The position numbers and the translations under genes were made by a program. This document shows positions 11,305 to 19,711 of a stretch of 64,000 nt of DNA, in pieces. The notes under the pieces were generated by a model, which worked only from the letters and a program-made list of their open reading frames with translations, searched no databases and was not told the origin of the DNA. The stretch is from Nostoc sp. TCL26-01 (GTDB lineage: Bacteria; Cyanobacteriota; Cyanobacteriia; Cyanobacteriales; Nostocaceae), in the NCBI RefSeq assembly GCF_013393945.1, contig NZ_CP040299.1, positions 1-64,000 of the forward strand, given 5' to 3'. The first letter of the stretch is position 1. Each line of letters opens with the position of its first letter.

Positions 11305-11343
11305 AAAGCATAAGGTCAGCAACTTGCTCATCTTATGCTTTTT
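11305..11343 (+). terminator. Probable rho-independent terminator after the giant gene
   Basis: A 10-bp stem, aaagcataag at 11305 pairing with cttatgcttt at 11332, is followed by a short T run. It lies 13 bp after the giant ORF stop. The 17-nt loop is long, so strength is uncertain. Confidence 0.45.
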
Positions 11344-11561
11344 GTGACAGGGGAACAAAAAATAAGGAACCCTTATCTTTTATCCGATATAATCTACGAT
11401 TAATACCTTTTTCTCTTGTCCATTGTTGTATATGTATAAATTTATACGTATTTAGTCTAAGTAAAATGAATAGTTAGTTTTTATTCATCCCATTTAAGAC
11501 TCTTAAGAGCGCAATTATTACTGAGACGAAAGCAAATATTAAGTTCAAGTAGCCACCACAA

Positions 11562-12485
11562 TTAAATTACACTGCTCACTTGTGTCATTAATGCTCGCAG
11601 CCACTCATCAGCAGGTAGATTATCTGTGCTTTGATGCCAACGCATAAACACCGAAAAACCTTCCAGTGGTAACGGGACTGGCAACAGTTTTAACGATTGA
11701 CTCTGGGAAAATGTCTTGGCAACTCGTTGAGGTAGAGTTGCTACTAAATTACTTTGAGCGAGAATAAATGGTGCTATGAGAAAATGCGGTATCGAAATAG
11801 CAATATGTCGTTGAAGATTTTTTTGTGTCAGTAACGTATCAATACGTCCGACTCGATCTTCTTGAATAGAAACCAGCAAATGGGACTCTCTGAGATATTC
11901 CTCTAGAGAAAATTCACTGCCAATGTTGGGATGAGCCTGACGGCAGACACAACTATAAACCTCATGAAACAAAAACTGTTCTTTGTGTGATGAACTTTTT
12001 TCCGGAAAAAGTCCACATACTATGTCAATTTCTCCCTTGTCTAATAATGAGAGCAATTTTTGACGATCGCCTGCTCTGATTTGCAGGCTGATATTAGGTG
12101 CTATTACTTGTACAGTTTGTACTAATCTGGGCAACAATATAAATTCTACATAGTCTGACATTCCCATCACAAAGACGCGATCGCTGGTTGCTGGGTCAAA
12201 GTCTGGTTGTTCTAATAGGGCTGATTGAATTTGTTGCAGGGCGGGACGTAATTGTTGCGCCAGAGCTATGGCTTTGGGCGTGGGGGACAATCCTGTGGTT
12301 TTTCTGACAAATAATTCATCCTCCATTAAATTGCGTAACCGAGCTAGAGCATTACTGGTTGCTGGTTGGCTTAACCCTAATCTGAGGGCAGCACGAGTGA
12401 CGTTCTGCTCAGTCATCAGTGCATCAAAAACTACTAGCAAATTTAAATCTAGTCCCGCCATATTGATGTGGTGAATATCACTCAT
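11562..12485 (-). CDS. LysR-family transcriptional regulator
   Basis: The 307-residue protein has the classic LysR layout: an N-terminal winged helix-turn-helix (about residues 9-68; DLNLLVVFDALMTEQNVTRA, SQPATSNALARLR) and a C-terminal periplasmic-binding-like effector domain. I chose the ATG at 12485 (MSDIHH) because the upstream in-frame extension does not resemble LysR proteins and would overlap the divergent gene. It is divergent from the DJ-1-like gene at 12568, so by LysR habit it may control that gene and the reductase behind it. Its inducer cannot be told from sequence. Confidence 0.9.
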   Translation of the reverse strand: MSDIHHINMAGLDLNLLVVFDALMTEQNVTRAALRLGLSQPATSNALARLRNLMEDELFVRKTTGLSPTPKAIALAQQLRPALQQIQSALLEQPDFDPATSDRVFVMGMSDYVEFILLPRLVQTVQVIAPNISLQIRAGDRQKLLSLLDKGEIDIVCGLFPEKSSSHKEQFLFHEVYSCVCRQAHPNIGSEFSLEEYLRESHLLVSIQEDRVGRIDTLLTQKNLQRHIAISIPHFLIAPFILAQSNLVATLPQRVAKTFSQSQSLKLLPVPLPLEGFSVFMRWHQSTDNLPADEWLRALMTQVSSVI

Positions 12486-12567
12486 ATAAATTATCCATTG
12501 GACAAATATATGATGCCCGATCCAGGATGAATTTATCACTGTGGTCGTAATTAGGACATCGTTTTCC
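12486..12567. promoter_or_regulatory. Divergent promoter/operator region between LysR and DJ-1-like genes
   Basis: This 82-bp AT-rich gap separates the two divergent start codons. LysR regulators usually bind such gaps and act on both genes. I cannot fix the operator or the -10 boxes; the assignment rests on arrangement. Confidence 0.35.
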
Positions 12568-13290
12568 ATGAGCAAGCAGATTTTAATGATTGTGGCTAAC
12601 CCTTCTATATCGACTACTTTGGGTGTGCCTGTGGGGTTTTGGGCATCAGAATTGATACACCCTTACGATGTATTGACAAAAGCTGGCTTGCAAGTAGTCA
12701 TTGCTAGTCCCCAAGGGGGCAAAGTTGAATTTGATAATTTCAGTGATCCTCGTGATGCTTCTGGTTATTCCCAAGATGACACGCTGTCACTGGAGTATAT
12801 TCAGCAGCTCGAATTTATGAAATTGCTGGAAAACACACCGGCGCTCACTAATCTCAATCCAGATGATTTTGATGCAATTGTGGTGTGCGGTGGGCAATCC
12901 CCCATGTTTACTTTTCGTCAAAATACTGCTTTGGTGGGTCTGTTCTGCAAATTTTACGCAGATGCTAAACCAAGTGCGGCTTTATGTCACGGTACCTGTT
13001 TACTATTGGAAGCTACGCTGGCTGATGGCTCTCCTCTGATTCAAGGTAAAACAATCACGGGGTTTGCTAATAGTGAGGAAGATTATGCTGATCACGTTGT
13101 TGGTCAAAAGGTTATGCCATTCCGCATTGAAGATGAAGCCAAAAAATTAGGTGCTAACTTTGTCTCTCAAGAAGCTTTTGCACCTCATGCTGTCAGAGAC
13201 GGATATCTGATCACTGGACAACAACAGAACTCTGGGACAGCGACAGCCAAACTGGTTTTAGAGGCGTTGGGTGTTACAGGAATCTCATGA
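12568..13290 (+). CDS. DJ-1/PfpI (class I glutamine amidotransferase-like) family protein
   Basis: A 240-residue protein of the DJ-1/PfpI/Hsp31-like fold. The nucleophile elbow reads ALCHGTCLL, with Cys140 followed by His141, as in type 1 glutamine-amidotransferase-like hydrolases, glyoxalases and chaperones. An upstream acidic residue typical of the family is plausible in the VCGGQSPMF region. The ATG at 12568 (MSKQIL) fits the family start; the frame remains open nine codons upstream. It overlaps the next gene by ATGA, so the two are probably translationally coupled. Members include methylglyoxal or aldehyde detoxification enzymes, but the substrate here is unknown. Confidence 0.85.
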   Translation: MSKQILMIVANPSISTTLGVPVGFWASELIHPYDVLTKAGLQVVIASPQGGKVEFDNFSDPRDASGYSQDDTLSLEYIQQLEFMKLLENTPALTNLNPDDFDAIVVCGGQSPMFTFRQNTALVGLFCKFYADAKPSAALCHGTCLLLEATLADGSPLIQGKTITGFANSEEDYADHVVGQKVMPFRIEDEAKKLGANFVSQEAFAPHAVRDGYLITGQQQNSGTATAKLVLEALGVTGIS

Positions 13291-13925
13291 TGAAGATTGC
13301 ATTTATCGGTATTGGACAGGTAGGTTCTGCATTAGCGGGTCAATTAGTGACGTTAGACCACACCGTAACTATTGCTGCACGCAACCCTAATTCAGATAGT
13401 GTCAAAACGGCTTTAGCTAAATATCCGGCATTACAAGTTGCTTCTCCTCAAGAGGCGATCGCTCAAGCGGAGATAATTTTTTTAGCTACTCCATTTAATG
13501 CTAATCAAGCGGCTTTAGCGGAAGTTGGTGATTTATCTGGCAAAATTCTGGTTGATTGCACTAATCCTGTGGGAGCAAATCTGACTCACGAACTCAAAAG
13601 TGAACAATCCGGTAGTGAACTGGTTCAAAGTTTTGTACCTGATGCCAAAGTAGTTAAAGCATTTACGATTTATGGGTTTGAAAACTTTGAAAATAATACC
13701 TATCCTGGTTATGGGGATCTCAAGCCTGTGATGTTAATTGCTGGGAATGATACAAGTGCAAAGCAAGTTGTCTCTACTCTCTGCCAACAACTGGGTTGGG
13801 AAGCTGTTGATGTGGGCAATCTTTCTATGAGTTTGCATTTAGAACACATGACTCTGCTGTGGATTCAAATGGCCAGAGTTCAAGGTCGGGGAGCTAATTT
13901 TGTCTGGGCGATGCTTCAGAGGTAA
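13287..13925 (+). CDS. NAD(P)-binding reductase, F420-dependent NADP oxidoreductase-like
   Basis: A 212-residue protein beginning with a Rossmann fingerprint, KIAFIGIGQVGSALAGQL (GxGxxG), followed by ARNP, which suggests NADPH preference. It matches the small 'NADPH-dependent F420 reductase / pyrroline-5-carboxylate-reductase-like' family. Cyanobacteria use such proteins with unknown substrates. Its start overlaps the DJ-1-like stop (ATGA). The two genes form an operon divergent from the LysR gene, which suggests a regulated redox or aldehyde-detoxification unit. Confidence 0.85.
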   Translation: MMKIAFIGIGQVGSALAGQLVTLDHTVTIAARNPNSDSVKTALAKYPALQVASPQEAIAQAEIIFLATPFNANQAALAEVGDLSGKILVDCTNPVGANLTHELKSEQSGSELVQSFVPDAKVVKAFTIYGFENFENNTYPGYGDLKPVMLIAGNDTSAKQVVSTLCQQLGWEAVDVGNLSMSLHLEHMTLLWIQMARVQGRGANFVWAMLQR

Positions 13926-13983
13926 AGTAGCGGCGTAATTTTGCCAATGGCGATCGCATTGCTTAGTTGCAGGCGATCGCTTT

Positions 13984-14883
13984 ATGCTGCTAAAAAATAA
14001 CTTTGATATGGAATTATTTTTTATGCACCTGGAAAATTTGTATAACTTAGCTGGAGTCTGGCTAATTCAGATTTCGGGATTATTCATGGCACAAACACCT
14101 ACGCAAACTCCATCAGATCCTAAGCCATCAGTCTCACCAGTAGCTGATGTGGAACTGCTGAAAAACCAAATCCAGTTTCTCCAAGATGCCAATACACGTT
14201 TAAATAATAGTTTCGGTAGTTTCGTCGGTGCAATTAATCTTTCGTTTGTCGTGTTAGCTTTAATTTTGGGAGTAACTGGAGCTATTAGTGTTTATCTATT
14301 TAGCCAAAGTCTCAAAGAAGCACGACAGCTAATACGTGAAGAGGTTGAAAAGCGATTACAAGTATCAGTTGGTGAAGTTGTTGGGCAACAAGTTAATAAT
14401 TTACAACAAATTTTAGAGCGAGAAAAAGTATTAGGGGCAATATCTATTGATTATATAATTCCACAAAAACAATCAATTGCACCAGATGATTATCCAGAAG
14501 AATATCAATTATTGACACAACGAGGTTTTCAAGCAACACGAATCGTCGATGCTGCTAAACGCATTAAGGTTTCGGGAGATGTAGTTATTCTAGACTTGGT
14601 GAATTACCAGTTAGTTACAGATACAGAAAAAAGTAATTTACAGGAAGCAGAAATTAATAAAGTAGTAGAAGAAAGAGTAGCAGAACAACTTCAAAAAATT
14701 CTTAATGCGCTACCCAATAAGGTTGTTTTAGTAGTTTATATTCGTCCTGGCAAGCAAAGAATAAATGCTATCGATGGACTATCTCAAAAAGTTAAATATT
14801 ATGCGTCAGCAAATACGCCTGTCAATTTAATAGGTACTGTAGTTGATTCGGCTTATGTTGCAGATGCTTGGAAAAAATGTTAA
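13984..14883 (+). CDS. Membrane-anchored protein of unknown function
   Basis: A 299-residue protein with two hydrophobic segments (about 20-35 and 80-105), a Pro/Thr-rich stretch between them and a coiled coil (about 110-145). The C-terminal soluble domain (about 150-299) has alternating beta/alpha character (VVILDLVNYQL, KVVLVVYIRPG). Several start codons are possible (14008 and 14023 are alternatives). I do not recognise a family. It converges on the CHAT-SAVED gene with only 30 bp between the stops, so it is not in the CRISPR operon and any functional link would be speculative. Confidence 0.65.
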   Translation: MLLKNNFDMELFFMHLENLYNLAGVWLIQISGLFMAQTPTQTPSDPKPSVSPVADVELLKNQIQFLQDANTRLNNSFGSFVGAINLSFVVLALILGVTGAISVYLFSQSLKEARQLIREEVEKRLQVSVGEVVGQQVNNLQQILEREKVLGAISIDYIIPQKQSIAPDDYPEEYQLLTQRGFQATRIVDAAKRIKVSGDVVILDLVNYQLVTDTEKSNLQEAEINKVVEERVAEQLQKILNALPNKVVLVVYIRPGKQRINAIDGLSQKVKYYASANTPVNLIGTVVDSAYVADAWKKC

Positions 14884-14913
14884 GTCATCTGCTTGACTTC
14901 AAATCGTTTATTT

Positions 14914-16248
14914 TTAACCTGTACTCACTTTTAGCGCAGGCTGATAATTTCTAGGGGCTACAAGTTCATAACAAACAACATCACCAATTAAGCGTAATCG
15001 CTGACCTAAAAATAAACAAAAACCTACAGGAGCAAATAAAATTAAGTGAATACAATTAGCACGGTATTTATGACGATAACGACGGATCAAATCCTTAGCA
15101 TCTAACGCTAATGCAACCGCATCTGCATCTGAATTTATAGCTTGTGATCCAGTGCCGGAAACTGGTTCTGCGTAAACCGTAGCACTGAATGGAACTGAAG
15201 AATTTTGTAGAAGTTGTGACACATCTAATAATGGATTGCCAGTGATACCCAATGCGATAACTAAATGTTCTCCAATGACACCACTTTCTTCTACTACTTG
15301 AAACTTTGCATCTGATGGACTCGCATCTGAACGCCACAAATTTGGTTTTCCTGCGGTTGGTTGTTGTTCTACTCGCAAAGTATAACCCCTGGTATCGGGG
15401 AATAAAATACCAATTGCTACTGCTGCTGTTAAAGTATGTCTCCCACGTATATCAATGATTGATCCTGCACGTTCCTGAGCTAATTCTTCCCTTGCTTTCT
15501 TTAAACTCGGTAAGAGAATGTTATCCCAAGTTGCTTGGTCGGCAATTTGTCGAGGTTGAGCATCTCTATCAAAATACTCTGTCCAGTCAAGTTCTACAGC
15601 GGGAGAATAATTGTCAATCGGTTTCGACCACCCATGCACCCATAAGCTGGGATAAGTATCATTATTAACATCAAAAAACCTTTTTTTGAATAGTACAGGG
15701 ACGTTAGCTTCGTCAATTCCTACCATTGAGATACCAGTAAGCGCATAGTTATAGGCAAAGTCATAGTCTTTACCTGTACCCAGTGCATCATAAAAGCCCA
15801 CAGCAAATTCAATGGCAGCGCGATCGCCTATCGGTTGATTCATCCCAATGACATAATTAATATGCTGGCGAATAGCTTCTGCTTGGACTTCTGAGTAACA
15901 AGCATTGAGCAATACACATTCTACTTGGTCTGCAAATAGTTTGAATAGTTCAGCTAGTGCTGTAGCCTTGACAAGTTTAACTTGACCAGTTTCATCGTCA
16001 AGCACCAAACCTTGCTCACCTGCACCATGTCCAGAAAAGTGAACTATTTGAGGACTTTCTTCTAACACGGCTCGACGCATTTCTCTAGCTGTGACTGCCC
16101 AACGTGGTATTAATTCCAATTGATCACGATGGCGAGCGCGGCGCAAAGCATTTTCTATTTCTCGCACTTCTTCATCAAGGCATAGACGGCTGGTTTGTTG
16201 AGGATTAGCTGCAAGAATGAGGATGCGTTTTTTGGGATTAGTGTTCAT
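14914..16248 (-). CDS. CHAT-SAVED fusion protease, predicted cOA-activated type III CRISPR effector
   Basis: A 444-residue two-domain protein. The N-terminal half (about 1-190) is a CHAT caspase-like protease with the catalytic dyad visible: His74 in HFSGHG and Cys117 in LLNACYS. The C-terminal part (about 255-444) is a SAVED domain (DIRGRHTLTAAVAIG; IHLILFAPVGFCLFLGQRL; YELVAP), a family that senses cyclic oligonucleotides made by CBASS cyclases or Cas10. The gene starts 36 bp after the cmr6-cmr1 stop on the same strand, so it is probably the last gene of that operon. In related type III-B systems a SAVED-CHAT protease is switched on by cyclic oligoadenylate and starts a proteolytic cascade. 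Its ligand and substrate here are inferred. Confidence 0.88.
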   Translation of the reverse strand: MNTNPKKRILILAANPQQTSRLCLDEEVREIENALRRARHRDQLELIPRWAVTAREMRRAVLEESPQIVHFSGHGAGEQGLVLDDETGQVKLVKATALAELFKLFADQVECVLLNACYSEVQAEAIRQHINYVIGMNQPIGDRAAIEFAVGFYDALGTGKDYDFAYNYALTGISMVGIDEANVPVLFKKRFFDVNNDTYPSLWVHGWSKPIDNYSPAVELDWTEYFDRDAQPRQIADQATWDNILLPSLKKAREELAQERAGSIIDIRGRHTLTAAVAIGILFPDTRGYTLRVEQQPTAGKPNLWRSDASPSDAKFQVVEESGVIGEHLVIALGITGNPLLDVSQLLQNSSVPFSATVYAEPVSGTGSQAINSDADAVALALDAKDLIRRYRHKYRANCIHLILFAPVGFCLFLGQRLRLIGDVVCYELVAPRNYQPALKVSTG

Positions 16249-16284
16249 AGGTTGATAAAGCTGCTTATGCTTGATTATTGTCAG

Positions 16285-18216
16285 TTAGGGATATACAAGA
16301 ATTGCTCCATTTAGTTTTTTTAATTCATTAGCAAATAATTGGCGATCGCTATTATTTACACCGAAAATAGTTACAACCTGGTAAGCTCGTTTGTCTGAGG
16401 GAAAATTAGATTTAATAACCACAAATGAAGGAATTTCTAATTTACCACCTACCCAAGGATTACCCTCTAATACACCTTTGCTGGTTTCACGCTCTCCTTT
16501 ATATCTATTACTGCTGTAGAGTAGTTCTAATGCTTGACCAAGAACTGCTAGTGTACTTCCGTTTAGAGACCAATCTCTAATGCTTCTTGGATGTGTCATA
16601 CCTGAACAAGGTACTAAATAAATATGTGCATTTTCATTTAAAACATCTTGATATCGTGCTTTTGGAGTACCCGGTTCACCATCTCTTGGAGATTGCTGAG
16701 GAGCTTGTACTTCTTGAAATAAATTATTTATTTTACTTAAGTGCTGTTGCCAAACTTCTGTATTAGCAATTAATTGAAAGTTACTTAACTGCCAATAGCA
16801 TCCCCGCAGTCTACCATTATTTCTATGAAGTGGTCGTCTTGCACCCCTACCAATACCTGCAAGATGAGAAGATAGTTGCAAAATTTTTTCTATTAACTCT
16901 AAATGTTGTTGTTCTTTTGCTTCTAAAATTATATTTCCTTTGTAAAAGTCCGGTATAGTAGACCCATTTCCTTTTATTTCTTGCCAGTTTACCCCCATAC
17001 GGTAACTACCTTCTATTGCTCTAGGTTTGACATCACCAGATAACTTGCCTTCTAAAGTACCAAATAACTTGCCTTCTAAAGTCTTGCACTCTTGAGGAGA
17101 ATAAATTCCCAATGCGATCGCTCGAAACCAATAACGCAGCATTCCCCGGATCGCAGTAGGTCTAAATTCTGGTATTCCTTTATAATTATTAGCTTTTGTA
17201 GGTGGCTCAAAACCATACATTCCCTGCGTCCACAGTTGAAATTCATGCTGACTTTGGTATCGCAGGCTGGTATCAAAATTCAGACGACCATAACCTGTGC
17301 TTACTCTTGAACCAATTCCTTCTAATAAAGCTTGTTGAAGCCATTGTTTAACTATTTGCACGTCATCTTGATGTTTTAAATTTCGGCTAGTTAAAGCTAT
17401 TCCAATTACTAACTTAGGTTTTTCCATCGAAAGTAAATGATGGGGAACCGCTCCATATTTAACTTTTTCCCCTTCCCATTTCCATTGTGGATTAGCTATA
17501 TCTAAACTTAAACAAGGTTGAGTTGGAAAAGCATCCAATATTTGAACAGTTCCTATTGATGCTTCATCACCTTCTAAATAACCTAAAGTTCTATCGATGT
17601 CGGCTACTTTGACTTTATCTGGATTTTTTTTAGCCCATGCTTTAATAGCTCCTTTGAGACTGCTAGCAGGTATATAAGGAACTCCATATACTGGGTGCAA
17701 TGCGGGTAATAGCAAGTCTTGAAAGCCTCGCATTCCACCTACTCGCAGCCGCCAAGGAAATTCAACCTCTAAAGTTTCATGGGCTAGAGTCTTTATTCTT
17801 TCAAGTAAACACTTATAAATAGGCTCGCAGGTTTCCTCAGCTTGTTTTACATCTTTTAACACTAGTTTGATATCTTTAGCATCCTTATCCAATTCTTCAA
17901 ATTTTAGAACTTGAAGTGGGCTTTCTATAATAGCTTCTTCTGGTATATCAAGCCTACAAATAATTTGCTTGCGTTTTAGATTAGACGGTAATTCATTTTG
18001 AATTTTTTGCCATTGACGATTAGCCTGTTCGACTTCTTCTTGTGTAGAAAATACTAATATAATACTTGTTGTATCAATACTTTTTAAGCGGCTATCTTTT
18101 ATGACTTCATAAAATTTTGGTGGTTGAGGTTTTCGCTTGCTTAGTTCTATGATAAATTCTTCCCATTGCTGCTGAGGAGTTCGGTTAGGGTTGCGATCGC
18201 GTCCACTATAACTCAT
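16285..18216 (-). CDS. cmr6-cmr1: Cmr6-Cmr1 fusion protein (two RAMP/Cas7-like subunits in one ORF)
   Basis: A 643-residue protein. The N-terminal part (about 1-330) has Cmr6 features: RVGGMRGFQDLLLPALHPVY, then GVPYIPASSLKGAIKAW and a Gly-rich GIGSRVSTGYGRL. The C-terminal part (about 335-643) has the Cmr1 hallmark FRPTAIRGMLRYWFRAIALG with downstream LFG and GIGRGARRPL. Cmr1 and Cmr6 are separate proteins in most type III-B complexes, where they sit near the 3' end of the crRNA. The ATG at 18216 is preferred over an upstream in-frame codon because it overlaps the cmr5 stop as TAATG and has a GGAGG ribosome site eight bases upstream. Role: part of the RNA-guided Cmr effector. Confidence 0.88.
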   Translation of the reverse strand: MSYSGRDRNPNRTPQQQWEEFIIELSKRKPQPPKFYEVIKDSRLKSIDTTSIILVFSTQEEVEQANRQWQKIQNELPSNLKRKQIICRLDIPEEAIIESPLQVLKFEELDKDAKDIKLVLKDVKQAEETCEPIYKCLLERIKTLAHETLEVEFPWRLRVGGMRGFQDLLLPALHPVYGVPYIPASSLKGAIKAWAKKNPDKVKVADIDRTLGYLEGDEASIGTVQILDAFPTQPCLSLDIANPQWKWEGEKVKYGAVPHHLLSMEKPKLVIGIALTSRNLKHQDDVQIVKQWLQQALLEGIGSRVSTGYGRLNFDTSLRYQSQHEFQLWTQGMYGFEPPTKANNYKGIPEFRPTAIRGMLRYWFRAIALGIYSPQECKTLEGKLFGTLEGKLSGDVKPRAIEGSYRMGVNWQEIKGNGSTIPDFYKGNIILEAKEQQHLELIEKILQLSSHLAGIGRGARRPLHRNNGRLRGCYWQLSNFQLIANTEVWQQHLSKINNLFQEVQAPQQSPRDGEPGTPKARYQDVLNENAHIYLVPCSGMTHPRSIRDWSLNGSTLAVLGQALELLYSSNRYKGERETSKGVLEGNPWVGGKLEIPSFVVIKSNFPSDKRAYQVVTIFGVNNSDRQLFANELKKLNGAILVYP

Positions 18217-18650
18217 TATGAATCCTCCGCTTCTCCTAAAACCGCAGCTGCCCAAAAAGACCATTCTTTAGCAAATTGAATGGCCAAGTGGTTAAGCCCT
18301 GTATACTCTCTCAAAGGCATACGTATCAAAGTTTTTTCATCATCTGGATTAAAATTGTGTTTCTCACTAAACTCTTTTAGGCTGTGTAAGAATTTCTGAT
18401 AAACCTTACCTTTGTAAGTTGTATCTTCTGCTGTGCCATTGAGAAACTTTTTGGCATCTCCACTGAGGCGATGTAATCCCCAAGTAGATATGTAAGCGGG
18501 GAGTCCTTGGATTAATCCGCTAGCTTTTTTGTGATACTTTTTCTCTAAATAAGTTTTGTTATCTTTGTTACTTTTCTGGTCTTTTTTATCTTTAAAACTC
18601 TCCAATGCTGTATAAGCTTTTTTACTGAAGTCACGTGAATCTAGTTTCAT
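18216..18650 (-). CDS. cmr5: Cmr5 (Cas11-like small subunit)
   Basis: A 144-residue, helix-rich, basic protein between cmr4 and the cmr6-cmr1 fusion, the usual position of cmr5. Motifs such as LPAYISTWGLHRLSG and LREYTGLNHLAIQFAKEWSFW are typical of Cmr5. It builds the inner filament of the Cmr complex and contacts target RNA. It follows cmr4 by two bases and its stop overlaps the next ATG, so translation is probably coupled. Confidence 0.85.
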   Translation of the reverse strand: MKLDSRDFSKKAYTALESFKDKKDQKSNKDNKTYLEKKYHKKASGLIQGLPAYISTWGLHRLSGDAKKFLNGTAEDTTYKGKVYQKFLHSLKEFSEKHNFNPDDEKTLIRMPLREYTGLNHLAIQFAKEWSFWAAAVLGEAEDS

Positions 18651-18652
18651 TG

Positions 18653-19711
18653 CTATCTATCCTGATTTATTGTATTAACTACAGTTCTTAACTCTGCCCA
18701 TCCCCTTCCCAAACTCTCTAAGCCTCCAAATTGAAGTTTTTGTTTATTTAATTTATTTTGAATTTCTTGACGAATCTCGGTATCAGTTTTGTCTTTTTTG
18801 ATTTTTTCTTCTTGATTTTGTTGATCAGTTTTTTCGGTATCTATTTCAAACTTTTTAGGTGGCTTTATACCCCACGGGAAAAATAATACAGCTTCGGGTG
18901 GAATTGCTTCTTCAGAACGAAAAGAACCCCCTTTAACTGTTTTACTCTCTTCTTCTAATGCAACTCTTACCTCACGTTGCAATCCAATCTCTACTAAAGC
19001 GGCACAATCTTCATCTGTTAAAACGATGAGTTTTTTACCTAAATTACTAATCAAAGAGTTATCCTTGAGCAGTTCTTGTAGTTGATTGAGAAAATATTGA
19101 AAATTTATTTTTTCTAAATTCGGTTTGGTCAAAATTGCTGTTTGCAAATAAAGTTCTTCTGTCTCAAAACTTACTATTGCCGATTTGGATTTATTATCAG
19201 ATGCTTTATTATCTACTGGCTGAGGAGGATTTGGCTTATTAGGTACTGGCTTATTAAGTACTGGTTTATTATCTGTTGTTGTTTTTTCTAGTGGTTCACT
19301 ATCTGCGGGTTCATCATCTTTGAGAATATCATTGCATTGAGCAATCAGTTTTGCAATTTCCCCATCCCCTATCCAGCGATTCCAACGCTCTAGCCACAAA
19401 GGACAAGTTATCCAAACAAGATGATGACTCAAGGAAGCAATGGGAAAAAATAATAATGTGGCATCTGCAAACCATACCTCACCTTCTGTTGGTTGCTGTC
19501 CGTCTTTGATTTTCTGACCAAAAAATTTGGCTGCTGCGTCGGCATATTCTGCTTCTAGTTCAGCGCGAATTTTACCGCGCAATGATGAAGCGGGTAAATA
19601 GGGAAATTCGGTATGAACTTCACGCGCAATGCCCATTAAATTACCTTCGTTGGCACTCCCACCTGTATGCAGTGGCGTGAGTAAATATAGATATGTGAGA
19701 TAGTTATTCAT
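18653..19711 (-). CDS. cmr4: Cmr4 (Cas7 backbone subunit); usual slicer Asp appears absent
   Basis: A 352-residue RAMP protein with TPLHTGG near the N-terminus, GIAREVHTEFPYLPASSLRG and C-terminal FGGLESLGRGW, all Cmr4-like. Cmr4 forms the helical crRNA backbone and normally cuts target RNA with an Asp in a loop reading roughly VDLPIQRE. Here the aligned stretch reads NLMGIARE, so the Asp seems replaced; a structure-based alignment is needed because the loop is variable. A Pro/Asn/Lys-rich insertion (about residues 145-180) is probably disordered. It abuts cmr3 with no gap. Confidence 0.88.
   Translation of the reverse strand: MNNYLTYLYLLTPLHTGGSANEGNLMGIAREVHTEFPYLPASSLRGKIRAELEAEYADAAAKFFGQKIKDGQQPTEGEVWFADATLLFFPIASLSHHLVWITCPLWLERWNRWIGDGEIAKLIAQCNDILKDDEPADSEPLEKTTTDNKPVLNKPVPNKPNPPQPVDNKASDNKSKSAIVSFETEELYLQTAILTKPNLEKINFQYFLNQLQELLKDNSLISNLGKKLIVLTDEDCAALVEIGLQREVRVALEEESKTVKGGSFRSEEAIPPEAVLFFPWGIKPPKKFEIDTEKTDQQNQEEKIKKDKTDTEIRQEIQNKLNKQKLQFGGLESLGRGWAELRTVVNTINQDR

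Noticed and set aside
11289..11477. 62-codon ORF after the giant gene
   Set aside because: Overlaps the giant-gene stop and the terminator hairpin; composition is not protein-like.
11500..11509. ctcttaagag palindrome
   Set aside because: Only 10 bp, no T run, common by chance in AT-rich DNA.
14882..14900. Weak hairpin (aagtca/tgactt) between convergent stops as a bidirectional terminator
   Set aside because: Six-bp stem without a T run on either side; too weak to list.
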